A DNA stretch of 50,193 bases from Bacteroidota bacterium. GTDB lineage: Bacteria; Bacteroidota; Bacteroidia; JABDFU01. Shown here piece after piece: positions 8,080 through 17,022 of this stretch. Numbering within the stretch: position 1 is the first letter of the stretch; each line of letters begins with the position of its first letter. The position numbers were made by a program, and so were the translations under genes. Where the stretch lies: positions 1 through 50,193 of the forward strand of contig JACPDY010000066.1 in NCBI GenBank assembly GCA_016183775.1, written 5' to 3'. The notes under the pieces are model-generated. The model was not told the DNA's origin. It was given only the letters and a program-made list of their open reading frames with translations, and searched no databases.

Positions 8080-9131
8080 TCCTTACGTAATGGTGTTGAT
8101 TTAAGGGGATTGGCAGAGATCTGCTTGTATTCATTTCGTTTCCTGAAAATATCGAGGGCTGTGTAAATGGCTTTACGAAAGGATTCTTCGGAGGCTATGT
8201 TCTTGCCTGCGATCGCGTATGCGGTACCATGATCGGGTGAAGTGCGGACCACAGGCAATCCCGCGGTATAATTTACACCATTGTTAAATGCTATTGTTTT
8301 AAATGGAATCAATCCCTGGTCGTGGTACATGGCTAACACAGCGTCAAACTGAAGATAAGTCGAATTCCCAAAAAAGCCGTCAGCCGGATAAGGCCCGTAT
8401 GCAAGGATACTTTCGTCTTTCGCTTTATTAATTGCTGTTGTGATCACCTGTATGTCTTCATTGCCAATTGTCCCATTGTCTCCTGCATGGGGGTTAAGTC
8501 CCAATACAGCAATTCTGGGCTTACGCACTCCAAAATCCTCTATCAGTGTACGATTCAGAGTTTTGATGCGTTTAATTATTTTTTCAACCGAAACAGATCC
8601 CGCTACTTTTTCAACCGGGATATGACCGGTAACCAGGCCCACTTTTAGTGTGTCGGATACCATCAACATTAATGCTTCATCTTTTCCACCGGCAAATTTT
8701 TGATCAAGATATTCGGTATGTCCTTTGAACTGAAATTCCTCCGATTGTATATTGTGTTTGTTGATGGGGGCAGTAACCAGCACATCAATTTTGTTAGTGG
8801 CTAATGCATTGCAGGCCGTTTCAAGCGATTTAAAAGCATACTTACCCCCTGAAGGAGTTGACTTCCCCAATTCAAAATTCACTTCTTCTTCATAAAGGTT
8901 CAGCAGATTGGGTTTTTTAGGATTTGCCTGATCAATATCACGGATAATATTGAAGCTGAAATCCTCAACTCCCATAGCTTTACGGTGATAGGAGGCTGTT
9001 TTTTGTGAACTAAAAAGAATAGGGATGCATAACTCCTCCATTGCAGGATCAACAAAGGTTTTAATAATAACCTCCAGGCCGATCCCGTTAATATCACCCT
9101 GGCTTATTCCTACACGTATTTTACCCGACAT
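8076..9131 (-). CDS. pdxA: 4-hydroxythreonine-4-phosphate dehydrogenase
   Basis: PdxA oxidises 4-phosphohydroxy-L-threonine with NAD in the DXP-dependent route to pyridoxal 5'-phosphate; the enzyme is a cytoplasmic, metal-dependent dimer. The 351 residues show the family's GDINGIGLEV (12-21), TAPINKHNI (120-128), GHTEYL (137-142) and the three metal-binding histidines in TGHIP (H170), LNPHAGDNG (H215) and MYHDQGLIPFK (H270). Length and motifs are normal. The GTGA overlap couples the lipoprotein gene downstream. PdxA-like enzymes of other pathways (PdxA2) exist, but the generic motif set and Bacteroidota gene content favour vitamin B6 synthesis. Confidence 0.95.
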   Translation of the reverse strand: MSGKIRVGISQGDINGIGLEVIIKTFVDPAMEELCIPILFSSQKTASYHRKAMGVEDFSFNIIRDIDQANPKKPNLLNLYEEEVNFELGKSTPSGGKYAFKSLETACNALATNKIDVLVTAPINKHNIQSEEFQFKGHTEYLDQKFAGGKDEALMLMVSDTLKVGLVTGHIPVEKVAGSVSVEKIIKRIKTLNRTLIEDFGVRKPRIAVLGLNPHAGDNGTIGNEDIQVITTAINKAKDESILAYGPYPADGFFGNSTYLQFDAVLAMYHDQGLIPFKTIAFNNGVNYTAGLPVVRTSPDHGTAYAIAGKNIASEESFRKAIYTALDIFRKRNEYKQISANPLKSTPLRKE

Positions 9132-9180
9132 GGTTGTATTGTTAATAATGCGCTAAATTAAACAAAATAAGTATGGCTCT

Positions 9181-9276
9181 CCTGCGAATTACGAATAGAC
9201 CGAATTTGCGAATCTGGAATAGTATCTGATTATGCTAAAGGATTCGTAAATTCGTCTTTTATTCGTAATTCGCAGG
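9181..9276. repeat. Long inverted repeat between pdxA and mqnC
   Basis: The outer arms CCTGCGAATTACGAATA (9181-9197) and TATTCGTAATTCGCAGG (9260-9276) are perfect complements of 17 bases. Further inside, GAATTTGCGAATC and GATTCGTAAATTC pair less well. The right arm ends three bases before the mqnC start codon. Confidence 0.9.
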
Positions 9277-9279
9277 TGC

Positions 9280-10404
9280 ATGATCATTGATTCACTTTTA
9301 AAGCGGGCATTGAATTTTGAACATCTTTCTATTGAGGAAGGTGTGTTTCTGTTCAGGAATGCGCCGACTGCTGAATTGATGTTTGTGGGAAATGAACTCC
9401 GTAAGATCCAAAAGCCGGATAACAAAGTAACCTGGATCATTGATCGCAACGTTAATACCACGAATGTATGTATTGCTAATTGTAAGTTCTGCAATTTTTA
9501 CCGTATCCCCGGGCATAAAGAAGCTTATATCACCGATATTGAAACATATAAACGTAAAATTGAAGAGACATTCCGCCTGGGAGGAGAGCAACTTTTGCTT
9601 CAGGGCGGCCATCACCCCGATCTGGGCTTGAAATTTTATGTTGACCTGTTCAGGCAGCTAAAGACTTTATATCCTGATCTGAAACTTCATTCACTCGGCC
9701 CTCCTGAAATAGCGCACATTGCAAAACTCGAAAAATTAACGCATACAGAAGTGTTGAAAGCATTGATCGATGCAGGGCTTGATTCACTGCCCGGTGCCGG
9801 TGCCGAAATCCTGAACGACAGGGTGAGGCGCCTGATCTCAAAGGGAAAATGCGGAGGTCGTGAATGGCTGGATGTAATGCGTGCAGCGCACAGGCTTAAT
9901 CTGACCACATCCGCGACGATGATGTTCGGGCATATTGAAACTATTGAAGAGCGTTTTGAGCATTTGGTGCTTTTGCGCCAGGTACAGGATGAAAAACCGG
10001 CAACTGCCAAAGGATTTCTTGCATTTATTCCATGGCCATTTCAGGACGATGGCACTTTGTTGAAACGTCATAAAGGAATTTCAAATAATGTTACCGGCGA
10101 TGAATATGTGCGTATGATCGCGATGAGCCGCATTATGCTGCCGAATATTAAGAATATACAAGCCAGTTGGCTGACCGTAGGTAAACAGGTAGCCCAATTG
10201 TGTTTACATGCCGGGGCGAATGATTTTGGTTCAATTATGATCGAGGAGAATGTAGTTTCCGCGGCCGGTGCGCCCCACCGGTTTACTTCGAAAGGCATAC
10301 AGGATGCGATACGCGAAGCTGGTTTTGAGCCACAATTGCGTACGCAGCAATATGAGTATCGTGAGTTGCCGGTTAACACGGTACAGCAGGTAATTAATTA
10401 TTGA
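9280..10404 (+). CDS. mqnC: Cyclic dehypoxanthinyl futalosine synthase
   Basis: MqnC is a radical-SAM enzyme that cyclises dehypoxanthine futalosine in the futalosine route to menaquinone. The 374 residues contain the iron-sulfur motif CIANCKFC with cysteines at 64, 68 and 71, preceded by WIIDRNVNTTN, and the family stretches LLQGGHHPDLGL and HSLGPPEI. MqnE, its close relative, differs in these stretches. The ATG at 9280 fits the family start, but it stands three bases after a long inverted repeat, so there is no room for a normal ribosome-binding site unless the hairpin presents it. The neighbours are not menaquinone genes. Confidence 0.95.
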   Translation: MIIDSLLKRALNFEHLSIEEGVFLFRNAPTAELMFVGNELRKIQKPDNKVTWIIDRNVNTTNVCIANCKFCNFYRIPGHKEAYITDIETYKRKIEETFRLGGEQLLLQGGHHPDLGLKFYVDLFRQLKTLYPDLKLHSLGPPEIAHIAKLEKLTHTEVLKALIDAGLDSLPGAGAEILNDRVRRLISKGKCGGREWLDVMRAAHRLNLTTSATMMFGHIETIEERFEHLVLLRQVQDEKPATAKGFLAFIPWPFQDDGTLLKRHKGISNNVTGDEYVRMIAMSRIMLPNIKNIQASWLTVGKQVAQLCLHAGANDFGSIMIEENVVSAAGAPHRFTSKGIQDAIREAGFEPQLRTQQYEYRELPVNTVQQVINY

Positions 10405-10428
10405 TACTGCAATGTTTCATTATGATTA

Positions 10429-11508
10429 TTATCTTTTCCCTTTCACAGCTTTAATAAATTCCATCAATGAATTCTTTACCTGCCGGGCGATAAATAATAT
10501 ATAAGCCGTGCTTCCTTTTTGCGTTTGAACTTTCTCAAGCGCATCATAATATGCAAAACGGCTTTTATTGTCACCCGGTATAATGGCGATTGTGTAGCCA
10601 TTTTGCAATAAGATCAAATTCATTATAAGTCGCGCTGTACGGCCATTTCCATCAATAAAGGGATGAATGGTAACGAGCTTTTCATGCATGTTAGCGGCCA
10701 GTAATACGGGGTGCATTTTTTTTGACCGTTTATAATAACTAAAATAGCCATGCATCAATTCAGGCAGCTTATAATATTCGGATGGCACATGCCGGCTGCC
10801 GGATATGCGCACATTCACATTGCGGTATCTGCCGGCATTCTCATTGTCAATCCCCCTTAGAACAAGTGAGTGAATATCTTTTACCAACCGTTCATCAAAT
10901 TTATATTTTGAACGTATGATGTCTTTTATGTAATCGATCGCATGTTGGTGATTAATGGCTTCCAGGTGTTCACGCATGGAACGTCCGCCAATGGTTATGC
11001 CTTTGTTCACCACGAGGGCGGTTTCCTGCATGGTAAGGGTATTTCCTTCTATGCGGTTACTTTCATAGGTATATGCAATATCAAAGTACTCTCCCAGGTT
11101 GTGCAATTGTGCTTTTGAAAGCGGTTTAATGGTTTCCCATTCCGCTTTCAGCATATCAATCTTATCCAACAGCAGCCTGATTTCGGGATCTGGTCCCGTT
11201 GTTTTCATTTCTTCTTCTTTTTTGCCGTAGCCTGTCCTTTGCTCAGCTACCAGTAATCCATCCAGAAAATAAGGATCCTCACCATATTCAGCTAATATTT
11301 TATCGCTTATGTATTGAGCGATCACTTCTTTTTCGTTTAAGCCAAATAGTTTCACCAGTTTATTTACCTGTGGCCTGCTTGCCAGCCTTTTGCCACTTTC
11401 GATCTTCGACAATAAACCCTGATCCATTTCAAGCTTATGGGCCGCTTCCATCATGGTCATGTTTTTGGCTACACGTGCTTCTTTAATTATTGTGGGAAAG
11501 GTTTTCAT
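10429..11508 (-). CDS. Fic-domain protein with N-terminal XRE-type HTH
   Basis: Fic enzymes transfer AMP or another nucleotide part to hydroxyl side chains of target proteins. Residues 4-70 form a helix-turn-helix of the XRE/Cro type (MTMMEAAHKLEMDQGLLSKIESG). Residue 140 onward is the Fic part: the inhibitory helix motif SNRIEG (150-155) places it in class II, where the inhibitory helix lies N-terminal in the same chain, and the active-site motif is HPFIDGNGR (282-290) with catalytic His282. All key residues are present, so it should be an autoinhibited AMPylator. The HTH suggests it also binds DNA, perhaps its own promoter, where a 17-base palindrome is found at 11527-11543. It is convergent with mqnC, 24 bases apart. 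Confidence 0.9.
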   Translation of the reverse strand: MKTFPTIIKEARVAKNMTMMEAAHKLEMDQGLLSKIESGKRLASRPQVNKLVKLFGLNEKEVIAQYISDKILAEYGEDPYFLDGLLVAEQRTGYGKKEEEMKTTGPDPEIRLLLDKIDMLKAEWETIKPLSKAQLHNLGEYFDIAYTYESNRIEGNTLTMQETALVVNKGITIGGRSMREHLEAINHQHAIDYIKDIIRSKYKFDERLVKDIHSLVLRGIDNENAGRYRNVNVRISGSRHVPSEYYKLPELMHGYFSYYKRSKKMHPVLLAANMHEKLVTIHPFIDGNGRTARLIMNLILLQNGYTIAIIPGDNKSRFAYYDALEKVQTQKGSTAYILFIARQVKNSLMEFIKAVKGKR

Positions 11509-11526
11509 TTTATGAATATTTTATAC

Positions 11527-11543
11527 ATGACAAATATAGTCAT
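11527..11543 (-). promoter_or_regulatory. Palindrome overlapping the -7 element upstream of the Fic gene
   Basis: On the minus strand, ATGACTATATTTGTCAT has 5-base arms (ATGAC/GTCAT). The spacer includes TATATTTG, an exact match to the Bacteroidota -7 consensus TAnnTTTG (11531-11538 on the plus strand as CAAATATA). It lies about 22 bases before the ATG. A weak TTTC stands about 21 bases upstream where a -33 TTG/TTTG is expected. An operator for the protein's own HTH is a reasonable inference. Confidence 0.6.
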
Positions 11544-11844
11544 AATTATTTAATGGATGAAACGAGCATGTGTAATTTATACTAGAGCCATAATAAGCAT
11601 AAAATGCGGGTTCCAGGTCTGTCCAGTTTGGCTCCGCTGAAGCTTTGCGAAAGCGATGCAAGCAGGCACTTGAACTTCAGTATCATATAAAATATGTTCA
11701 GGGGAATTAATCATGAGTTTTTGATAAACAGTAAGAATATGTGGCACGTTCCCTGTCTACTGACAGGCAGGCTTCTGACAATAGGAACGTAAAAAATATA
11801 CAAATGAATTACTTTGCAATTATTAGTCTGTAGTTATATAAAGC
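11544..11844. other. Intergenic stretch without a gene
   Basis: No coding frame is supported. It contains a CCTGCC-family palindrome at 11752-11771 and a patch at 11629-11660 (GGCTCCGCTGAAGC, GCGAAAGC) of the same style as other intergenic repeats here. Confidence 0.5.
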
Positions 11845-11876
11845 AAAACGGAGATGTTTTTAGCATCCCCGTTTTT
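11845..11876 (-). terminator. Intrinsic terminator of the LamG/T9SS gene
   Basis: CGGAGATG at 11849-11856 pairs with CATCCCCG at 11864-11871 (one mismatch), with A runs and T runs outside the stem. Read on the minus strand this is a stem-loop followed by TTTT, 23 bases after the stop codon at 11899. The T run on the other side would let it work in both directions. Confidence 0.75.
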
Positions 11877-11898
11877 AGCACAAATAGAAAAAATTTGT

Positions 11899-14460
11899 TT
11901 ACTCCGCAAAAACAACCTTTTCTATCCTTCTTCCGGAATTATTTTGTAACATCAGGGTGTATATCCCGTCACTTATAACTCCCGATAAATTAACGGATAA
12001 TAATTTATTACCGGGCAGTATATTTTTGGAATAAACAACCTCGCCCAGTGTATTGAATATTGTCACCGTCATACGTTCATTTAGTGCAGAACCGAAATCA
12101 ATATTCAGGTAGCCATCCGAAGGATTTGGATATATATTTATATACGCATCCGGCAAGCTCAGATTATTTATTCCTGTTAACGTAAAATTTAAAATGGTTG
12201 AAGTAGAGGAGCAGCCGAACCCATTTGTTACAGTCACTGAATAAAAGCCTGAAACGGTTGGAGTATAAAACTGACCTGTCGCACCGCCTATAGGACTGCC
12301 ATTTAGGTTCCATTGATTTCCGGTTGAAGCTGATGATGCGAGCAAGCTCCCGTTTTGCAATATTGTTGGAACAGGTGGAACAGGATTAACTGTTATTGTT
12401 TGTGTGGCAGTGGCCGTACAGCTGTTGCTGCCTGTTACCGTTAAAGTATAGGTAGTTGTTGCACCTGGTGATACCATAATTGAACTTGTTGTTTCAGCAG
12501 TGGACCAGGTATAAGTACCATCCCCCGTGCCATTTAAATTTGTGGACTGACCATTGCAAATGGTGTTGTTTGCCGCATTAACTCCTGCTGTTGGTTTAGG
12601 TAAGACTGTTACAGAAGCAAGATTTGAAATAGCGGTACATCCGTTGGCATCCGTCTTCTTTAAAGTGTAAAATCCGGTTTGTGTCGGATAATAATTTTGC
12701 GCTGTTGCGCCGGTAATCGGATTTCCATTAAAGAGCCATTGGTTCCCGGATGAATAATTGGAGCTTAAGCTGCCCGTGCCGGAACAAAAAGTATTTCCCC
12801 CATTAACAGTTATGGAAGGTGTAGGCGGAGATAAAACCGTAATGTATTTTTTATAAGTTATTGTATCAATCCCAACAGAATCAGTTACAATTAAAACTAC
12901 ATCATAAGAACCTGCAGCCGGATAAGAGATTTTTGGATTTTTCAGTGCTGAAGTAGAAGGGTTGCCGCCTGAAAAAGTCCATTTCCAGTTTGTGGGGTTT
13001 TTCTTGTTATTATCGGTGAACTGAACCGAATCGCCTTGGCAAACACTGGTTGGCGAGGCAGAAAAGGCAGAACTGCAAGTATAGCCTTTGTAAATTTGAT
13101 CAATTTCTGAAGCTGTAATTGCACGATTATAAATGAGTATATCATCTATATAACCAGTAAAATGAATGTCTCCCAAGCTGGCATCAGTTCCCCCACCTAT
13201 CAACAATGTTTTATTTCTGTTAATCAAAGAAGATGTATAAGCTGTGCTACTTACTACACTATCATTTTTGTATATTTTTTTAATGCCTTTAGATTGACTA
13301 ATAATAAAAACATAGTGATCCCAAGCTGATTTATAAGTAATGCCATTTATCATCGTTCTGCCATTATTAAAGATGTCGCCATAGTCAAAAAAGATTGCAG
13401 ATGGCGAAGCTATATATTGTACAGCTCCAACTAAACGGTCGGCAGTATTGTCAGGGGAAAGCATAAAAACCGCATTTGATGTTAATGAGGTGGCTTTCGC
13501 CCAAAGACTAATGGAAAGTTCATTTTGTGAAATAAGATTATTGAAATTATTTACTGCTATATTATCAGAAGATCCGTTGAATAAATAAGCGCTATTTGAG
13601 TTGCCAAATCTATCAGGAGCTAAGGATGCACCGTTGACTACCCCATTACGATTATTTCCGCTATAATCATTTGCATCCCCTTTAAAAGGGAAACAAGCAA
13701 CCAATCCGCTATCTAATTTGTTTGCAGTCGGGATACAACTATTCGCCGGATAATTAAATAATTCATCAACTTCAGAAGCGGTGATTGCACGATCAAAAAT
13801 AAGAATATCATCTAAATAACCTGTGAAGCCTATGTCTCCCCCACTGGCATCAGTGCCTCCGCCTATAAAAAGTGTTCGATTTTTGTTAGTCAACGAGGAA
13901 GTATAAGCAGTACTACTTATTTGGACATTGTTTTTAAATACTTTTTTAATATTTTTTGATTGGCTGACAATGAATACATAATGATCCCATTTTGATTGAT
14001 ATGTAATTCCATCAATAAATGTTCGTCCTCCACTAAATATATTGCCATAATCCCAGATAACAGCAGATGGAGAAGCTACATATTGAACACATGCAACGCA
14101 GCGATCAGAAGAAGCATCAGGAGACAGTAAAATAGGACAATTTGATGTCAGTGAGGTAGCCTTTGCCCAAAGGCTAATAGTTAGTTCGTTTTTTGAAATA
14201 AGGTTATTAAAATTGCTTATAGCAATATGGTCGGTTGAACCATTGAACAGATATGCACTATTTGAATTGCCGAATCTATCAGAAGCCAAAGTAGCGCCAG
14301 TTACCACCCCATTATTATTGTTTCCGCTGTGATCATTCGCATCACCCTTAAAGGTATAGCATGCAACTAATCCGCTATCCAGGTTTGCCTGGCCAAATGT
14401 TTTAGTAAAAGCAGAAATTAAGAGTAAGAACATCAGTAATCGGAAGTACTTTGTTTCCAT
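11899..14460 (-). CDS. Secreted T9SS protein: two LamG domains, PKD, Ig-like repeats, type A sorting domain
   Basis: 853 residues from the ATG at 14458-14460. A start 23 codons further out is open but unlikely, because the signal peptide METKYFRLLMFLLLISAFTKTFGQA begins here. Two concanavalin-A/LamG-like domains follow (about 27-240 and 249-460). They are a direct duplication with a 222-residue period and share long stretches such as DRFGNSNSAYLFNGS and ELxISLWAKATSLTS. Then come a PKD domain (SVQFTDNNKK...WKWTFSGG), three Ig-like repeats, and a T9SS type A sorting domain with IYPNPSDGYLNI and ending in KVVFAE. The protein should be exported across the outer membrane and kept on the surface or released, possibly binding glycans through LamG. 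The FkbM, membrane-GT and methyltransferase genes lie upstream on the same strand. Confidence 0.9.
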   Translation of the reverse strand: METKYFRLLMFLLLISAFTKTFGQANLDSGLVACYTFKGDANDHSGNNNNGVVTGATLASDRFGNSNSAYLFNGSTDHIAISNFNNLISKNELTISLWAKATSLTSNCPILLSPDASSDRCVACVQYVASPSAVIWDYGNIFSGGRTFIDGITYQSKWDHYVFIVSQSKNIKKVFKNNVQISSTAYTSSLTNKNRTLFIGGGTDASGGDIGFTGYLDDILIFDRAITASEVDELFNYPANSCIPTANKLDSGLVACFPFKGDANDYSGNNRNGVVNGASLAPDRFGNSNSAYLFNGSSDNIAVNNFNNLISQNELSISLWAKATSLTSNAVFMLSPDNTADRLVGAVQYIASPSAIFFDYGDIFNNGRTMINGITYKSAWDHYVFIISQSKGIKKIYKNDSVVSSTAYTSSLINRNKTLLIGGGTDASLGDIHFTGYIDDILIYNRAITASEIDQIYKGYTCSSAFSASPTSVCQGDSVQFTDNNKKNPTNWKWTFSGGNPSTSALKNPKISYPAAGSYDVVLIVTDSVGIDTITYKKYITVLSPPTPSITVNGGNTFCSGTGSLSSNYSSGNQWLFNGNPITGATAQNYYPTQTGFYTLKKTDANGCTAISNLASVTVLPKPTAGVNAANNTICNGQSTNLNGTGDGTYTWSTAETTSSIMVSPGATTTYTLTVTGSNSCTATATQTITVNPVPPVPTILQNGSLLASSASTGNQWNLNGSPIGGATGQFYTPTVSGFYSVTVTNGFGCSSTSTILNFTLTGINNLSLPDAYINIYPNPSDGYLNIDFGSALNERMTVTIFNTLGEVVYSKNILPGNKLLSVNLSGVISDGIYTLMLQNNSGRRIEKVVFAE

Positions 14461-14544
14461 AGAATTTTTTTTAATTGAACAAGTAAATTTAATCCATTTT
14501 AGCTGAAAATCAATAATTTGTCTTTGCAAATGAAAGAAAATAGA

Positions 14545-15306
14545 CTAATTAACTGTTTTTTCTAAAACTATAGTTTCAAACAACCCAATTTGGCGTAATA
14601 TTGGGGAAAGGAGCCATTCAATTCCTTTAAAGGCGCTATAACTCCAATCTGGTACCAGTGACTTTCTCGAAACGCCTCCGCTTAAAACGTAACGAATTGG
14701 TGTATGGTACTCAATCGTTTTTAACCTAAGTTTTGGGTAGGTATCCTGAAATTTTTTAATATCCCGTTCAAAATAAATATACGGCAAAGCCTGGTTAGAT
14801 CCTGAAAGGGGACCTGAAGATTGAATTTCCCACGAACCTTTTTCATCAAAAGGTTCGTGATGATAGTTTTTATAAATAAAACGACTTATGATACTATTTG
14901 CAGGTTCGATCATAATAATTTTTCCACCCTTTTTAAGTGTACGTTGCGCTTCAGCGAGAAATAAGTATGGTTTTGGTATGTGATGAAAGACATTGATCAT
15001 AAAGATTGCACTTAACTCACAATCTTTAAATGGAATTTCTTCGGCTGAAAAAGTCATGTCGCAATGATTAAGGGGCATAATGTCTGATGTAATAACTGAA
15101 GGAATAACTTCCTTAATAAAGCCGCCTCCGGAACCAATTTCGAGAAGTTTGCCCTCCGGCACTTCAGCAAGGTGTCTTTTAAAAATCAAATACCAATCAA
15201 TGTAAATTTGTTTCAAAAATGGCTTTGATAAAATGATCTCACGATGCAGCAAAGTTGTTTGGGGGTCGTCAAGATGCGTTTCTATTTTATATTTTAAAAA
15301 GCTCAT
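14545..15306 (-). CDS. SAM-dependent methyltransferase (type 11 class I)
   Basis: 253 residues with class I motif I LLEIGSGGG (54-62), followed by the TSDIMPL acidic strand and FHHIPKPYLFLAEAQRTLKKGGKIIMIEP, typical of Methyltransf_11 proteins acting on small molecules or lipids. Its ATG overlaps the stop of the upstream membrane glycosyltransferase by one base (TGATG), so translation is coupled. With FkbM and GT39-like genes in the same operon, an envelope-glycan substrate is plausible but not shown. Confidence 0.85.
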   Translation of the reverse strand: MSFLKYKIETHLDDPQTTLLHREIILSKPFLKQIYIDWYLIFKRHLAEVPEGKLLEIGSGGGFIKEVIPSVITSDIMPLNHCDMTFSAEEIPFKDCELSAIFMINVFHHIPKPYLFLAEAQRTLKKGGKIIMIEPANSIISRFIYKNYHHEPFDEKGSWEIQSSGPLSGSNQALPYIYFERDIKKFQDTYPKLRLKTIEYHTPIRYVLSGGVSRKSLVPDWSYSAFKGIEWLLSPILRQIGLFETIVLEKTVN

Positions 15307-17021
15307 CAGTAATTAATTTGATAAAGAAAAGCAGGCTCGATCTGAGATTCCACAGGAGAAGGTATCTGATGAATCAATTTAATTTTTTCGGGATATTTTT
15401 TTGCAATTGGTTCCATCATGCGGTGTAGAGTGTTAATTACATTGCCATCTGCTTTAGCCGGATCACGGCGCAGGCTCGCCAGAACTACATGCGTTACTTT
15501 ATTCCTCCTAAAGTACGCCAGGACAGAATCGGGATTTGAATATCCTGTTGTTGTGTCAAGTGCAAAAACCTTATATACAGGAAAAAACTTTTTTCCATTC
15601 CCGTAAATAAAGGACATAGAAGCTTTTCGACTCGCAACTAATGCAGTATCTGGTAAATTGCCAGAACACCACTCACTCATTTTAAAAAAGTTTTTCCAGT
15701 CAGGAGTGTAACCAAAATACTTATCTCCTTTCAGATTCTTTATAACAATTGGGATATTGTTTGCCGATTTTTTAAATGAAGAAATAAAGCTTGAGGACAG
15801 TATGATTAAGCATATCAATACAAACAAATTTTGAGCGTATGGAGAATTTTTTACCCATTGAAATATTCCATATAAAATGGTAATAAGCATGATAGGCATA
15901 TGAATCATGATCAGTCTGGGTTGATCCCACCTGGCTTGAAGCATTATAAATGTAAGCGCAACAAGAGATGACATATACAGAACAGCAAAGAATAGCACTC
16001 TATTATTTGATCGCAGTGCCTTAATGAAGCCAATAACAATTAAAGCAATAACTACGATAGCCCATGTTAAATTTACTTCATTATAATTTTCGGAGAAAAA
16101 TCCTAGTACTTGAAAAAAGCGTTTAGATAAATACAGCTGAATATTGTCAAAAAAGCGTGAAACAAAACCTAATAAATCATCCTCGCCTTTATTAGGCATA
16201 TATGGATCTTTCAATTTCAGAATACTAAATTGAGAACTAAACTGATCTTTTTGTTTCCAAAGAAAAGAATGAATGATTTCATAAGGAATTTTGAACACAA
16301 GAAATGAGCCAATTGCCCATAAAATATATTTATGTTTCTTTATAAAAATAAAAAAGAGAATAATAGCTGGAATCGCTGCTACAGCAGCATTGCGTGCCAT
16401 TATCAGTAAAAAGAGAAGTCCTCCAATGTTTAACCATAATCCAAGGTGTTTTCTTTTCGTCAGATCCTCGCCCTTCTCGTTTTTGTCAAGTAGTCTGAAA
16501 AAATAGTAAAGGAAAATAAACTGCAATGCTAAAAATAAAGATTCCGTATATGTCTGGCTGGCGAAATATTGGAAATAACTATTTATAGCAACGGTAAAGC
16601 AAACTGTAAATAAAATAATATAAGGGACGCGACCCTTAAAAGATTTATATAAGAATACAACACCCAAAAAGTTAAAAAGAACTGAAAAAAGTTTGAAAGC
16701 AATAAGGTTAATGCCAAATAATACAGTTAACCCACCAAGAAAAAGCGGATACATCGGCGCATTCGCTGTATAAGAATAATTTGAAAAATTATGCGCGTAA
16801 TTATATCCGGCTTCAATGTAAAGGGAATCGTCATTACCTTCACTTACGCGGGCATTAAATAAAAAAAAGCTGAACAATAAACACAGAAAACATAAAGTAT
16901 AGAAAATTAAACGCTCATTATTAAGTAAACGCCGCTCGATTCTGGGCAGTAAAAAGTTGCCATCGGTGCTTTTGCTTTTATGTTTAACGGCATTTGTATT
17001 CTGTCCCTTATTTTGCTTCAT
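15306..17021 (-). CDS. GT39-like multi-pass membrane glycosyltransferase
   Basis: 571 residues. A basic cytoplasmic N-terminus (MKQNKGQNTNAVKHKSK) precedes a first membrane helix around residues 40-57 (FYTLCFLCLLFSFFLF), and about ten more helices follow. The loop after helix 1 has EGNDDSLYIEAGYNYAHN, the acidic pair expected of ArnT/PMT-type GT-C enzymes that use polyprenyl-phosphate sugars. A soluble C-terminal domain of about 130 residues lies on the periplasmic side. It sits between FkbM (2-base gap) and the methyltransferase (1-base overlap), so the three form one tight operon. The function is likely glycan or lipid glycosylation; the acceptor is unknown. Confidence 0.8.
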   Translation of the reverse strand: MKQNKGQNTNAVKHKSKSTDGNFLLPRIERRLLNNERLIFYTLCFLCLLFSFFLFNARVSEGNDDSLYIEAGYNYAHNFSNYSYTANAPMYPLFLGGLTVLFGINLIAFKLFSVLFNFLGVVFLYKSFKGRVPYIILFTVCFTVAINSYFQYFASQTYTESLFLALQFIFLYYFFRLLDKNEKGEDLTKRKHLGLWLNIGGLLFLLIMARNAAVAAIPAIILFFIFIKKHKYILWAIGSFLVFKIPYEIIHSFLWKQKDQFSSQFSILKLKDPYMPNKGEDDLLGFVSRFFDNIQLYLSKRFFQVLGFFSENYNEVNLTWAIVVIALIVIGFIKALRSNNRVLFFAVLYMSSLVALTFIMLQARWDQPRLIMIHMPIMLITILYGIFQWVKNSPYAQNLFVLICLIILSSSFISSFKKSANNIPIVIKNLKGDKYFGYTPDWKNFFKMSEWCSGNLPDTALVASRKASMSFIYGNGKKFFPVYKVFALDTTTGYSNPDSVLAYFRRNKVTHVVLASLRRDPAKADGNVINTLHRMMEPIAKKYPEKIKLIHQIPSPVESQIEPAFLYQINY

Positions 17022-17022
17022 C

